Below are positions 50,504 to 64,000 of a stretch of 64,000 nucleotides of DNA, in pieces. Position 1 is the stretch's first letter. Every line of letters begins with the position of its first letter. Below the pieces are notes generated by a model that searched no databases, was not told the origin of the DNA, and saw only the letters and a program-made list of their open reading frames with translations. The position numbers and the translations under genes were made by a program. The stretch is from Macrobrachium rosenbergii (lineage: Eukaryota; Arthropoda; Malacostraca; Decapoda; Palaemonidae): NCBI RefSeq assembly GCF_040412425.1, contig NC_089742.1, positions 71,636,506-71,700,505 on the forward strand. The letters are read 5' to 3'.

Positions 50504-50947
50504 AAAAATTGAGAGCAAACGCGAGCTTGATGAAGGTTATGAGGGCAAATGAAAACCAGGAAGACGGAGCAATGAATGCTAACATAGGAAGGAATGGAAG
50601 CGGTGTTTAAATGTCACGCAGCGGGTGATGGCTGTATGAGAAAAGAGGCGACTTACGGGATAAGCGAAACAGTGAAGACAGTAGCGCGTGTGCAAGAGTT
50701 TGGGAAGTCTTAGAATGTCTATGAAAGCAAAGGTGGGAATTGAAGAAGAGATGGTTGAGACACCACTTTATGGAGAAGAAGCACATGCTGGGATGAGTTT
50801 GCTAGCTCCATGACCAGCCCAGTGGAAGCACTAAGGATTTATGTACCAACAGTGTTTCGCAAGAAATGGCCAGCCGATGTTGCTTTATTTCACTGATCGA
50901 AAGACTAGTATCCTACCGACCATACTGCTATCATTATTCATTATAAT

Positions 50948-50948
<1 letters not shown>
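50504..50948. other. No gene recognised
   Basis: Purine-rich unique sequence without motif. Confidence 0.5.
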
Positions 50949-51013
<65 letters not shown>

Positions 51014-51016
51014 GTA

Positions 51017-51047
<31 letters not shown>
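50949..51047. repeat. (TA)n and (TG)n microsatellite
   Basis: TA to about 51006 and TG at 51020-51047. Confidence 0.95.
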
Positions 51048-51052
<5 letters not shown>

Positions 51053-51507
51053 AAGTATCAGTTATATTAAATAAGGGTAGTCCCGTGAAATAAATTCATT
51101 ACAAAACACGTTTGTATTCCATAAGCGGAAGTGGGTCGCGGCAACTGGAGATCCACGGAGCACTTGAGCGATTTTTATTTCCATGGGAGAAGCTCTTTCC
51201 TGGCTGTCTCCTGTAAGACTAGCCTAATTGATCAGAAAGACGTTACAAATTGACGCCAAATTCTCATTCTAATGAAATGGATGCTATTTAGAACTCTTAA
51301 TGGCAATAAAGAAAATCTCGCCTAGTTTGTTAAGAAAAGGACAATGAATTCACTCATCTCATAATTTTGATAAATACAGTTTATATGACTTGACAGTAAG
51401 GTTTTACTTCATGAAACTGGATGACTCACCTTCATTTATCTCATCACAATATTGTATTTATGGGGGTAATCTGGCAGAAACCATGATATACACATATAGT
51501 GTGTGTG

Positions 51508-52070
<563 letters not shown>

Positions 52071-54439
52071 TGTCACTGTCAAGTATGTCTGATTAAGTGA
52101 CTGACTGAAGTAGCTGATACCTTTGCTACAACTCAGCCACTGACGCCAGGCCAACCTCCACGAATAAGATAAGGAGAGAGAACAGCATGCAAAGTGGTCC
52201 TGCCTGAGCAACTGGAAGAACGTATGCGTCCCATCTTCTCTCCTCGAGGAGACTGTTTGTGGCAAAATCGGGCAATTTTCTGTAACCGCTGACAATTGCC
52301 TTTATTGGCCGAGCCTTCAGTTTTAAACAATATAAATTCTAATCCCTCTCTCTTAGGTTCTTTTAGAGAGAGAGAGTTAATTTGCAGCATCTGGATTAGG
52401 TTATTTTTAGATTCCATTTCTGAATTTGTTTTTGAAAATAATCAGAATTACCCCAGTGGAAATCAGGAACGGGTGCGTGGAAGTTAGTCTTTGGTTACCT
52501 CTGGCCGTCGATTTTATTTGAGACTTCGTATCATTTCATTGCCATAGTATATTGATTGACGTACTACGTATACAGAATCTAAAACTTAAATGCTCCTTCT
52601 CTTATTTTACATTGCCTTGGCCTTCTGGTTTTGCAAATGGCATTTTTACTACCAATGTTATCACAGAACATTCCCAGTATTAATAATAAAAACCAAAATA
52701 TATTACCATAAAAGTACATTTGCCAGTAAATCGTGAAAACAGTAGACAGCATTATTTCATACGTAAGAGTATAAATGAGGTGAAGTATGCCACTTTAGGT
52801 GCTGTATCTTTACATCTTTACTAAGGCTCTGTGATGCAATTATGAATGAAGAGGAAAAAGATAAACGCCCGTAAACATATTTGACTCTTGCTTTCCGCAT
52901 GCTTTGAATACTTGGCCTTGAAAGAGAATGCAATTAGACCAATGAACAATTTTTCAAAATCTTTCATATTCAAAACCTAATTATTCCTAATGTAACTCAT
53001 TTCAGTTTCCGGAGAAAACAAAGTGCTAAAAAATCGACAACGCAACCTAAAATGTTTGTTCTTTAAGAACGACGTTGTTGAACTCTATATAAGAAAAATA
53101 CAGGAAACTTCGTCCTTCGGAAGCACGTTAATAATTCCCCTTGAACCCCTTGATTGTTGCATAGCAGTGTTCTTATTTCAGTCACAGAATCTTGCCTATA
53201 CATGTATTTTTCTCCACTTTCCTATAGCTACAAACATGAACAGCGGAGAGAAGCGAAGTAACATGGCTGGCAAAGCGAGGAGACATGAGCGCCAACTAGG
53301 CAGCCCCAATGAAGTAGTATGAGGCAGCAATTTTCAATTACAAAAATGGCTCCTACAATTATATGACAACGAGTTATTTCATTCAGTTTATCTTCACTTT
53401 AGAGCATTCATTTATTATCCATCCCATTAAAGGGTTTATCAAATATACTCTGTATTACCTATGTAAATTTAATAAATTTATTGACAAGTACTGAGAGGAC
53501 TTTTAAATCAGCTGACTGGAGGATTTCTTCTTATTTTTCATTCGTAACTCCCATGCCCTGCCGTACAAACGTCTTTCTAACGTGTTTCTTAGCCGTAGAC
53601 CTGTCTGCTTCATTATGAAGGCCAAAGGTAATCGAAATCTCTCCCTCCTCAGCATCCGGGATATGACTATAAACTGTAATGACCGTAGCTCGTGGAAATT
53701 AGGCTTTGATTCTACAAAGCAAAACCGACAAACATAACAATAACGACAACAACCAAACCCTGGATGATAGTTATCCTGCTGCCGAGGCTTTGACAGCAAT
53801 TTTCCAGCAGTAACAAGAACGGATAACCAAAACAAAAAGCTCTGGATACAAAAGCTGACAGAGTAAATTAAGCGTGACTCATGACTGTCATTAAGTCCTA
53901 TTTGCCAATAGGAAAATTACTCTACTGCTGCCGAACCTATTACAGTTATGCGTGTTCATGTAGTGTAGCCAGTCAGTATCTATGTAAGACTCTGTACACT
54001 TATGTACTTATACATACAGAGTATTAATTCAGTGTAGTGTATATGATCTGTAGACAGAAGTAATTGTAAGTATAAGTACATATAATATGTACGTTTATAT
54101 ACTCAATTCACTGTACGTATGAATGAACATCTGTGCTCATCAGAAATAGCGTGTGAGTACACTTTCTGATGCTCATGCATATTCCACGTTGCTTATCAGG
54201 GAGTTCGTGCGTAACTTGAAAACATTCTGTCAATGAGGGAATTAAAATGTATTTCTCCGCCACCACGCTCTCATGCCCAGGGCACTCATCTTCTCACTTG
54301 CGACACCAGATGAAATAATGATGATCTTTGACTTCGTCAGTAAATTCACATCCAGGTCAGGTCCATGAGTTTCAAGTCATTCGGCTTTTTAATAGCGTCC
54401 TCCGCATTCACAAATTTGTGGTGTATATGGTAATAGTAC
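52071..54439. other. No gene recognised
   Basis: Unique AT-rich DNA. Open frames up to about 110 codons (for example 53503-53835 minus) carry no motif and no splice partners I can defend. Confidence 0.5.
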
Positions 54440-57097
54440 CAGGGTTGCCAGATGTGAACCTAGCTAGGAAGCCAAACAGCAATAGAAAAAAGCCAAATTT
54501 TTTTTACATAATTATGATTCTAGCCAAATACTTACATTACAAAAAAAAGCTCCAAATCCTCTGCGGAAGTGTCGTTTACATCAGAAGTGGAATCCTTAGC
54601 ATAAACTTTCTCAGAGATAAAATCCTTTATCATTCTTGGAGACACCACGAAGTCTTTGCAACATTTGTTTGTGAGCAGTAGCTCTGCTCTTATTCTAACA
54701 ATAGCATCGAGAAGTTTTAGCTGCATTCGGTTTCTGGCTTTTGTTTTTACAGATGTTACAAGCGAGAACATTCTCTCGACTATAGCGTTACTCACTGGAG
54801 TTACTAAACATGTAAGGGCAAAAGTGGCTAGTTCTTTAAAAGCTTGATGCTGAAGTACACCAATCCAAAATTGTTCAGAGTCTGCAGGGATTCCATGCTT
54901 TTAAATGCAGCCTCTTCTTTCCAATCAATAAAGGGCAATTTTCTGTATTGATCTTCAATTACATTGATATTGCTTTCAGCAATGTTTAAGAATGATAATT
55001 CCGAAAATGCTGGTCTTGAAGCTTGATTCAAAACTACCCTGGGGTTTAGTTTTGCCAGATCTCTAAAAATATCACTTGTCGAGGGAAGCCTACTCTTTAC
55101 TTGACTAAGGGCTTGTAACATAGCCAGACATCTTTCTTTGACATCCCTTATTTCTTTTAAAGTTTCGTTTGTATTTTTCCTTTGCTGGAACTTGCTACAT
55201 TCTCTTAAGAATTTTATGCCAAAATCAACTTTATCAATATGTTTTTTTTTTGTCCATTAATATCATACAATCTGTTGTGAAGACTTTTGTGATGCAAGAA
55301 TAATTCCTGGTGTAGTTCATGGGGATCGGCTTTGGTTCGCTGAAAACAGCGGTTCAGTCTTTCAAATTCTTGTACTAATGGTGTTGCAAATTCAAAAAAA
55401 CAAGTAATTCTTATGATCAGACAGCATGTCTCTAATCATTTTAGCTTTGTATTTTACATCCAGCTTTAATTTGTCTAGTTCCGTGACAGTGAAATAAGCC
55501 TTAAGCTCCTCCCAATTCATTAGTATATTGAACATACCTTTCCACGCACAAGCCAACGAGTAAAAGAAAGTTTCTCAAAGGGGAGAGGAGCAGTTCGTGT
55601 TTGTTCAAATTCTGTAACTGTATTCATTACTTTGAATAACTCCTTATATCTCTCTCTTCTAATTTCACTGTGATTGAACCACTGAGGGATTTCAGATAGC
55701 AGAAAACCTATATTTGATGGCAGCTTTGAAACTGCATTTTGAATGCATAATGCCAAAGAATGACAGATACATCTGAGCTGTACACAAAATGGAGAAACTT
55801 GTTTTAGCCTAGACCATACAGAATTATTACAGCCAATCATGTTTGCAACACCGTCTGATGCAAATCCGATGCAGTTTGAAAGAGTTTGGCCACATTTGTT
55901 AATTTCTTCATCAATCAAATTAAAAATATTCTCTCCAGTTGCCTCATGCACTGGAAGTAACCCCAGAAATCCAGTAGAAATTTCCTGCCTCTGATCACTC
56001 AAATAACGAACTAAAATGCACAAGTGTTTCTGAGTGGAAATGTCAGTAGATTCATCAATGATGATTGCATACTTTTTGTTTTGAAGATCTTTAATAAGCT
56101 CAGCTTTTAATGCCGGCGAAACTACATTCTTTATTATACAAGAACATTCAGTCCTCTGTAACCTTACGTGTTCCAATGTACTACCTTTTCCATGTACTCT
56201 CATTATCACTTAAATGGTCAATTGTACGTATTGCACAATGGCAAGTCATACTCACAGCAATGTGAAGTTCTGCAGTTTTGAGTTTGTCATTGCTTTGAAT
56301 TGGGGTACGTACCACACTGAGGCGAGTTTGGCCTTTAAATGGGATTTTCTTACGATGCTTCTCTGATTTCTCATGATTTGCGAGGTTGCTCATTCTTGGA
56401 GCAATATTGCAATGACAAATCTTACAGTAGGCTGAGTCTGATCCATCATCTGATTTTTTACCCAAACAAAAGTGTCTTCCCATTTACTGTTAGATTTACG
56501 ACTACTGTCATAAGATGGCTTCCACTTAGGTGACATAGTTCCAAATAGGTGTCACAAATTTACACAAACGAAGTATGTATATATATCACTTAATAGCACT
56601 AAACGACCATGAAACTAAGGTGTGTGGACAACGGCAAATGACTAACTGATATACCTTTGAATCCTGGAATTTCTGGTGGTGCGGCGAGATTACACGCCCC
56701 AGACGGTCAGGCTTCGGTTTGAACACGTATAAAAGTCATACACGTATGCTGTGTAATATTTATAGCAATAAGCTTGGCGGAGACTGAGACCAGTACCTTT
56801 AAATACAGTAATGTTGAGGATTTGTTTTGTACTTATATTTTCTCCCAATTCATGTTTTATTATGTATACAGTATATGAAAATGATTTTGTAAACTAAATG
56901 ATACTGTAAACTAAATCTAAGTGAAATAAAAGCCAAGAAAAAGCCAAAAAAGTCAGATAGATATAGCAAAGCCAATCAACTTGAAAAAAAGCCAAGAAAA
57001 AGCCAAAAAAGCCAAACTGATATTACAAAGCCAACCACCTTGAAAAGAAGCCAATTTTCTGAGATTTGGCTTAAAAAAAGCCAATCTGGCAACCCTG
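54440..57097 (-). mobile_element. hAT DNA transposon, full length, decayed
   Basis: Perfect 14-bp terminal inverted repeats CAGGGTTGCCAGAT (54440-54453) and ATCTGGCAACCCTG (57084-57097) bound 2.66 kb containing one transposase gene on the minus strand. The right subterminal 155 bases hold nine copies of AGCCAA, and the left end three, a typical hAT arrangement for transposase binding. The flanking 8-mers (AATAGTAC and GAATACCC) do not match well, so no clear target duplication. The terminal sequence differs from the MITE at 16.05 kb, so they are different families. Confidence 0.88.
54532..56536 (-). pseudogene. hAT transposase with BED zinc finger, frameshifted
   Basis: ATG at 56536-56534 opens MSPKWKPSYDSSRKSNSKWE. 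An indel at an A-run then shifts frame into the BED-type finger YCKICHCNI...NHEKSEKH. After a second shift near 56200 comes the catalytic domain (56209-55520): IIDESTDISTQKHLCILVRY with the first Asp, DGVANMIG, and the conserved LRCICHSLALC. From 55510 to 55250 the frame runs on through LNRCFQRTKADPHELHQELF to a T-run (about 55243), where it shifts again. The C-terminal dimerisation domain ends at 54532: VERMFSLVTSVKTKARNRM, LLDAIVRIRAELL. At least four frame breaks. The order BED finger, RNase H-like core, hAT C-terminal domain is that of hAT transposases. Confidence 0.88.
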
Positions 57098-57416
57098 GAA
57101 TACCCCTGTCCTATCACAACCAGGCATTAAGTATTTAGCACTGCAGACGTCTTGTGAAAGAAAGGAGTCAAGAGGAAGGGTGTGGGTTCTTTCGGGGAAC
57201 TGTGACAGAGTTATCGCATGGCCTTAAATTATGGCTCTCAAAATAAGGACTGCAATTACTCGAGGATAATTATAATCAACAGCGACCTTCAACCCCTCAA
57301 TGAGATGCAATTTCAGTCTTCTTGCTTGGCTCTCACTTGTGATCAAAACGATAGAGTTTCCTAAGTTTATATTCATTGCGTTCATTATTTTCATTGTATT
57401 CACATATGTATGTATG

Positions 57417-57420
<4 letters not shown>

Positions 57421-57449
<29 letters not shown>

Positions 57450-57456
57450 GATAAAT

Positions 57457-57494
<38 letters not shown>

Positions 57495-57541
57495 ATAAAT
57501 AGATATATACATATATATATATACATATATATATGAAATTT
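57421..57541. repeat. (TA)n microsatellite, interrupted
   Basis: Three TA blocks separated by GATAAATGGATA and GATAAATAGATA. Confidence 0.9.
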
Positions 57542-57672
57542 TTATCTTGGTGGCTCAGTGGTTTGACCGTCTGTTCCGAGACCATCAGGATCATTAAAAA
57601 TTCCCCTTGAATGGACATTAAATCGACATTTGTAGTAGCGTGAATGGACATTAAACGACATTTGTAGCTTTA

Positions 57673-57678
<6 letters not shown>

Positions 57679-57711
<33 letters not shown>
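57679..57711. repeat. (TA)n microsatellite
   Basis: TA tract directly left of the second palindromic SINE pair. Confidence 0.95.
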
Positions 57712-57715
<4 letters not shown>

Positions 57716-57790
57716 TTCTGACTCACACCAGGATCAGAACCCTGGTCTTTCAGGTGAAAGGCAAGGGCGCTGCCCACTAGGCCATACAAG
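57712..57790 (-). repeat. tRNA-derived SINE head, minus orientation
   Basis: Reverse complement of the plus copy beginning at 57818; same family as at 35.2-36.0 kb. Confidence 0.75.
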
Positions 57791-57817
57791 TCTAAAAGAA
57801 GTTGGAACCTGAGAGCA

Positions 57818-57933
57818 ACTTGTATGACCTAGTGGGCAGCGCCCTTGCCTTTCAATTGAAAGACCTGGGTTCGATCCTGATGTGGGTCAGAAATTTATTT
57901 CTGTTCCTCACGTGATTGTGTGTTGATTATGTC

Positions 57934-57938
<5 letters not shown>
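57818..57938 (+). repeat. tRNA-derived SINE, plus orientation
   Basis: A-box-like TGACCTAGTGGG and B box GGTTCGATCC, followed by TTTCTGTTCCTCACGTGATT, the tail seen at 35.4 kb. Confidence 0.78.
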
Positions 57939-57999
<61 letters not shown>

Positions 58000-58047
58000 A
58001 TATGTATATACTGTATATATATATATATATATATAGTATATATATAT

Positions 58048-58118
<71 letters not shown>

Positions 58119-58199
58119 TAGAAAAACTATTTGAAATCCTTTTCCTTCATGCCTCTATTGAGCGTGAAGTTGTGTACATGTTTTTTTGCAAAAGAAAAG

Positions 58200-58260
<61 letters not shown>
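57939..58260. repeat. (TA)n microsatellites
   Basis: TA tracts at 57939-58117 (with GGATATG and GTATA interruptions) and 58203-58258. Confidence 0.93.
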
Positions 58261-58270
<10 letters not shown>

Positions 58271-61200
58271 ATATATACATATATATGATCACAGCCAGAA
58301 AGGAATGGATGAGCTCAGGATCACGTCCAGCTAAAGAACAGGGTATAATATTTTAGTGTCCAGCCCACGTTCACTCCATTAGTTCCAGGGCCTCCTGACG
58401 TATTGCCGCTCACTCCAGCCCTTCAATGTTCTTGCTTTACGCTTCTTCAGCCCAGCCTCGTGGGCCTTCAATATTTAGCCCGTGTAAGCTCCCCAGGAGG
58501 TTCCTTGGTCTTCCCAATGAACAAGGTTAAAGTGGTCATTATTGTGACATAATAAATGACTTTGCCTCATTCTTTTACTTCGTTGCACATTGCATGCACA
58601 TCTAGCTCGACTTTCAGAGGAGACCTGGTGGTATGAGAATGGTGTGTTCGTATCAGGAAGCGATGAGAGACTTTTATATGTAAAAGTAACGACTCATCTA
58701 AAATTCATCGTCGAAGGAATTTGATGTACCATCACTTTCAGCAAAGATTTCGTCAATGACCGTTTCCGATTCGGACTTTACAATGGATTATCTCAAAGAC
58801 CAGGTACTGAGGTTTCATATTTACCTCGACGAGGGAAGACTGTGAAGTTTCTTTGACTTCTGTACCGTTATGTAACTTAATTTTTTTTATAAAGCAGAAT
58901 GACCAGAATCCTATATCGCTTTATGTGTAATAATTTTATATTGGTAAACAATCTGTGTGAGCCATCCCCTTTCTTCACAAACGAATCATCACGTCCCAGT
59001 TGATTTCTCCCTCCAACCACTCATTCACTATAAAAAACAAAAGACTTCGCCCTCTGCCCGGCTACAAGTTTACGTCATGGACCTAAATAGAAATGAGCAA
59101 GTTCGCAATTACAGTGAGCACCGAGGGGTGGAAAAAAGAGAACATGATTGCGGTACTCAGAACGCGAGCGAACTCCGATCACGATTCATTTTCTCTGTCA
59201 CTAAATCAGTCTGGAGAGAAATGGTGCAAATATACTTCTTTGTAGCATTCAGGATGGTCGCCTTTACTTACTTTCTAATAATAATGATAATAGTAAACCA
59301 AAAGTGTGATGATGGACCTTCAAAATATGTCAGCTACCCGTGAGTGTCTTTTAGTCTTGAAATGTAGCTAAGGCCGCGACCTTATTGTCACCCTACGCTT
59401 ATGAAAATGATTTTCAGAAATCCATTTCACTGTCAAATGTCAAGATAATTTTGTACCCTTAGCATAGTTATCTATAACACTGCAGTGCTCTTTCACGCCC
59501 AACTCTGCAACAGCGCAATTTAAAAATATATCATCAAATCCGACATAACAAATTCCCATTTTCTTCTCTTTGCAAACTTGGGAGGCCTACTGTTAAGTAT
59601 CAGAGAGGTTACCAAAGTTCCCTCTCTAATAAAGGACTGCAAGGAACAAAAAACGAATTTTGGATGATACCCAAAAAAAGGAAAGCGAATCTCTCATGAA
59701 AAAAAAGCAAGGGAGAGAGATTCAGCACCTTAGCAAGTTACAAACAGAATACGACGTAGACTTGATACATGCACCCGATTTGAATCCTAAGGTTGACGTT
59801 TTACAGCTTCAGTGACCAGTCTAAATAATGGCCGAATCCATGTAACAGAGGCGCTTCGACCTGCGGCTGTCCATACTCTTAAGTCACCCCTTCCAATGCC
59901 CCTAGACTACAGAATACAGATGGGTCTTCGCTAGACCTTGACGCTACAGCCAGGCAAGACCTCTTTCCTTGTCCTCCTTTATTGTGTAAAGCTCCAGCAG
60001 AAGTCAAGGCTACCTCCACGCGCTTATTTCAAGGTTAACCGGTCCATTTCATTTCAATATGGCTATGACCTTTGTGTCCCTTATCTAACCAAGTTACCCT
60101 GTTTTACTGAGGAGCGCAGTGATCGGTGAAACGAGCAAAATAAAAAAAAAAAACTGTAAGAAGAATGTTCGTGGAAAGGGTGAGTTCGTAGCTTCTCTAG
60201 CTACATCGAAAGATCTTTGAAAAAATGTGAGGGAAGGAACTGAATGGTGCTCCGCGAGGGGCTAGTTTATTTATTTCGACACCCTGCTCATCAAGAGACA
60301 CGTAGCATCAGCAGACGGTGCATGGAAAGAATGCCCAAGGCGGCCTAGTCGCATAGTGGAACAAGCCCGTTCATTAGGGGGCTTCGACATCAGAGGAAAT
60401 ACAGCACAAAATGTAATCAACACATAATTCACATATTCATTCAACAAAAAGAGGAGAACCCTTCCGAACTATATGATGTATATTCTTGTTTTCACCTAAA
60501 TTACAGTGATCACCGTAATACACACACACACACGCACATGACAGTAGCTATTAGAACAGGGGCCTTAATGTAGATTTCAGTAATAATAACAATATAAAAT
60601 GTAGAAATCAATATGTATGCCAGTATTAATAAGAGCAATGGTCTTAGCTTACGTTATTCAGGGTATAAATACAGAAAGTTTTGTGGAGTAATAACAGTGA
60701 CAATAGTTTTAACCTAAATTATCATTATAATCTGGCAGCAATAATAATAGTTACTGTTGGGGAATGAATACATGATTTTGTTAATGCAAATTAAAAAAAT
60801 AAAGTAACAATTACTACATAGCTTCAACTTCGGGTATATGCCTAACGGTTGCATTTGTGGGACACAACGAACTGTTTTGGCGCTACAAAGTTTGTAAATT
60901 ATTTTAGTATATTATTCATGGTCCCTCCTGCAAGCAGGAGAGAGAAAGGGAATGAAGGGAAAGAGAGTGAAGGAACCAAACTTCATCCGAGGTAAACACT
61001 TGGACACGCTCAAATTCCCCTTCCTACCACAAGCCTCGACCCCACCAACCCCGCACCATCGCAGTGCACCGCACGCTGTAGCATCACTGGTACTAAGATA
61101 ATTGTAGTGAAATTTCATGAATGTCAGCAGAATATACAGTAGAAACTGTCGGACTAAGTAGAAAATCGTTCGTTGTTGTCACGGAAATTGATGTTGAGCC

Positions 61201-62030
61201 AACATGGTATCATTCTCGTGTGAGCAGCCCGTCAACGCACAAAAGTGCTTGTCATGCCAGTTTTAGGGGCATCACTGAACGCTGGCGGCTGCAGCCGCAA
61301 CAAGCCAACGCCTCCTGACCACCCCACGCCCTCGCCACTTGCCCTTTCCACCATAGCCAGTAACTATGGCGTTCCCCTTCTGGCGTATCCAACACTCCCT
61401 CTCTGTTTCTCGGTCGTTTCTCCCTCTCTCCTATCCCTCCCTTTTACCTCCTGGGTACAACACAGTAATTCACTCTCAACCTCCTTCCCGACTCCCTTGC
61501 AGGCTGTTGCCAAGAGCCGCGAAATGGCGTCGTCCTCCTCCCCGCCCTTTCCTTTGGTCATTTCGCAGTCAGCCAACAACACGAAGACTTCAACTCCTCT
61601 CTCTGTTCCTCTATCCGTTTCCGTTTTCCTTCGTTATTATTTTCATTTCTACTTCGCGTTCTTGATTTATGGTTCGATGTTTCATATGAGTGACAGATTT
61701 ACTATGCTGCTTATTTCATTCTTTCATTTAAGCTAACATGACAGAATGATAACATTCAGAGGGACTTTGCGTAGGAATTTCACATTTTGTACATAAAGAA
61801 AATAAGTGAAACAAAAGTGAGGCAGTCAAATTTTCAGTGGCAAGACAAATCTATTAACCTCTAAAAATGACTAGAGAAATAACGTGTTTCAAATACACTC
61901 AGGCTGTGCAGCAACACGTGGAGTGTAGGCTATTCTCTTTTAAAAGAAGAAAAAGATTTAAGCGACATCAAGACTAATCGGTAACCGCAACATATAATTG
62001 CCTTCTCTATTGAGGGAATGCTCTGGCACA
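58261..62030. other. No gene recognised
   Basis: Moderately AT-rich unique DNA. Frames at 58957-59343 (128 codons) and 61245-61736 (163 codons, S/P/L-rich) lack motifs, starts in good context or splice partners. A short (CA)n sits near 60520. Confidence 0.5.
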
Positions 62031-62034
62031 CTTG

Positions 62035-62117
<83 letters not shown>

Positions 62118-62219
62118 TCAAAAGTACTGCATACCAAGTAACGAAACAGTATTCTTTGGAATAGTTTTAGCCCATTTATCTGCTGAACTTACACTTGCTT
62201 TTGCAGATTATAATGTTGT

Positions 62220-62264
<45 letters not shown>

Positions 62265-62399
62265 GTGTGTGTGGGTGTTTGTGTGTTGCTGTGTGTGGGT
62301 CTGTACACTAAACAAACTAGTACGACTGCTGTGCAGTGACATTTGAAAGTTTTTGGTCACAAGAATGTTACTACACTCAGTCAGCAAATAAAAGAACGT

Positions 62400-62458
<59 letters not shown>
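62031..62458. repeat. (CT)n/(CA)n, (CA)n/(TG)n and (GA)n microsatellites
   Basis: CT then CA at 62041-62113, CA/TA/TG at 62222-62270, GA at 62402-62458. Confidence 0.95.
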
Positions 62459-62460
<2 letters not shown>

Positions 62461-64000
62461 CGCGTAATAAAATTCTTCATGCATCGTCATTTATGTCATG
62501 AACTTGAGGAAAAAGACCATGAGACTCTATCAGCATTCTCCTTACCCCGCGCGCGCCGTCTAAAAACAGACAAAATGATTCTTCCTATTCTTTAGTACCA
62601 GAAAAGGAAATGAGAAGGTGACAGATAAGACTGACGTACCAACGGCGGAATAGATGTGTAAGGTTACAATTTGAAATATCAAATCAGTCAATGTATATCC
62701 AAAGACCATACAAAAGCGTCACTTCGTAACATTCTGGCTCTTCCTTTAGATGTCAAGAATGCTTCATAACACCGGTGTTTCAAGTAATAACTGACTGAGG
62801 ACGTGTTTACGACACGATTTTCATAAATAGAATAGTTTCGGTAGATGATATGTCTTTGACAGCTGTTCCCTCAAGCATGGTTATACCCAAAAATATTTCC
62901 CATAAAATGTATTAAGTTGTTGGCCTTATAGGTTATTTTTTAAACAAAAATAACGATAATAGCTCTACCATTATGTAAGAAATGGGAACTGCCAAACACT
63001 GTCTAAGCCTAAGAATGCTTCACCCTTCTGTCCTGATATCGCAAAATTTACAGTAGGTGCTGTAAATTCTGCCTCAAGTTTTCGTAAAACTTGATGACTT
63101 CTCTCCCGTGTCCTGAAAGTTATAATCTGATAAAATTAATCCATGGCCTTCAACCCACACTCCCAGGAAAGTTTCGCGAATAATTGGAAAATTTACTTGA
63201 CATAGTTACGTACAGTAATAAAATCTCCATCAAAGCTGGAGAAATTAAATAAAATCATAATATTGACACAGATGATGATAAAAACTCATCTGACAAGAAA
63301 TCTTTCTCCGATTTTTTTATAGCTAGCAAAATGTAATATTTCACTGTCCATAATTTTGACAACTCTACGATTATCACTGGAAGACGGCGAGCGGTAAAAA
63401 CTCCTTCACAATACAGAGTCCATTTTACCCGAGTACTAGGCTGCATGTTGATACTACAGGGAGGAATATGGGACACATATGGCACATGAGGCTTCAACAG
63501 TGTAAACAAGTGCGCAGATAAACTCATCAGTTTACAGAGGTTACAAAATTATTGGACGTTTCGCTCTCAGAGGACGGCACCCAGCCATTACGTGTTTCGA
63601 TGTTTCCTAGCTTATTGGCGCCAAACTTGGAACGAATTTTGCCAGTGTTTGCGACAAAATGAAAGTTGCTCATGATCACTCTCACCAAAGTTGAATGGTT
63701 TAGATGAAGCTGGCTTTGTGCCAGCACGGACCCTCACCCTATAAGGGTATTAAGGTTTTGAGGAGACTAGTAAGACTGATGTAAACCACTAAACTCTGCT
63801 TATGCAACAAGAAACGGCGCTCGTGCAAATCTCCGACGCCGGCTTAACGAACACGCGTAACTTCAATGCCAATATGAACTATTTATAAAAGTTTGCTGCT
63901 AAAATACTAAATCACGGCGCATAACGTGATTATTTACAAAAAATAAATAGATTTCTTGAAGCAAAAACACAAATTTGTCCATCTAGCTTGTGGACACTAT
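62459..64000. other. No gene recognised
   Basis: No motif-bearing frame, transposon end or RNA gene seen. Confidence 0.5.

Noticed and set aside
54432..57105. 8-bp target duplication of the hAT transposon
   Set aside because: AATAGTAC and GAATACCC do not match well enough to claim.
58957..59343. 128-codon plus-strand frame with a hydrophobic end
   Set aside because: No recognisable domain, no promoter or splice evidence; length is possible by chance in 64 kb.
61245..61736. 163-codon plus-strand frame rich in S, P and L
   Set aside because: Low-complexity composition, overlapped by other frames of similar length in both directions; no motif.

Overview
This is nuclear DNA from an arthropod, most likely a decapod crustacean. 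The evidence is the very high density of (TA)n, (CA)n and (GA)n microsatellites, the mixture of Ty3/Gypsy, Penelope and hAT elements, tRNA-derived SINEs, canonical GT-AG introns, and a 366-bp inverted-repeat element at 50.1-50.5 kb whose sequence I associate with decapod (palaemonid-type) shrimp genomes. The species call is an inference. There is no prokaryotic gene organisation, and almost all long open frames are either broken transposon genes or translations of microsatellites.

Layout. 0.1-1.2 kb: an LTR-like repeat with a primer-binding site, repeated at 45.9-47.0 kb. 1.27-6.16 kb: a complete but decayed Ty3/Gypsy element with two 326-bp LTRs (Gypsy-1). 6.2-9.3 kb: microsatellites and nothing recognised. 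9.32-11.86 kb: a Penelope-like retroelement made of two 1.15-kb arms in opposite orientation; the right arm keeps a long reverse transcriptase/GIY-YIG frame. 12.06-14.96 kb: an LTR-like end on the minus strand plus unassigned DNA. 15.07-16.5 kb: two tandem-repeat blocks, the second cut by a textbook hAT MITE with an 8-bp target duplication. 17.15-20.95 kb: a minus-strand Gypsy element related to Gypsy-1, with an internal deletion and a lost 3' end (Gypsy-2). 21.06-28.50 kb: a third LTR element with 740-bp terminal repeats, a 57-bp minisatellite in its leader, gag and a broken protease, but no reverse transcriptase or integrase.

28.5-45.2 kb is the only stretch with a host gene. On the minus strand five small exons (43.2, 37.0, 34.8, 34.3 and 33.8 kb) join in phase through canonical splice sites into a 142-residue protein with four membrane segments and a Cys-rich N-terminus, resembling the arthropod DUF4728 / pasiflora-like tetraspan family. 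A CRE/CCAAT cluster at 45.0-45.1 kb is a candidate promoter. Its introns hold tRNA-derived SINEs, including a palindromic pair and a 271-bp tandem duplication.

45.5-64 kb: more microsatellites, a second decayed Penelope copy (47.5-48.75 kb, minus) with end fragments at 51.6-52.1 kb, the decapod-type inverted-repeat element, a complete but frameshifted hAT DNA transposon (54.44-57.10 kb), a second palindromic SINE pair (57.7-57.9 kb), and about 5.5 kb at the right end in which I recognise no gene. The main points of interest are the palindromic arrangement of Penelope and SINE copies, hammerhead-like motifs at Penelope ends, the gag-protease-only LTR element with its GTGCCA motif cluster, and the shared primer-binding class across six LTR loci.
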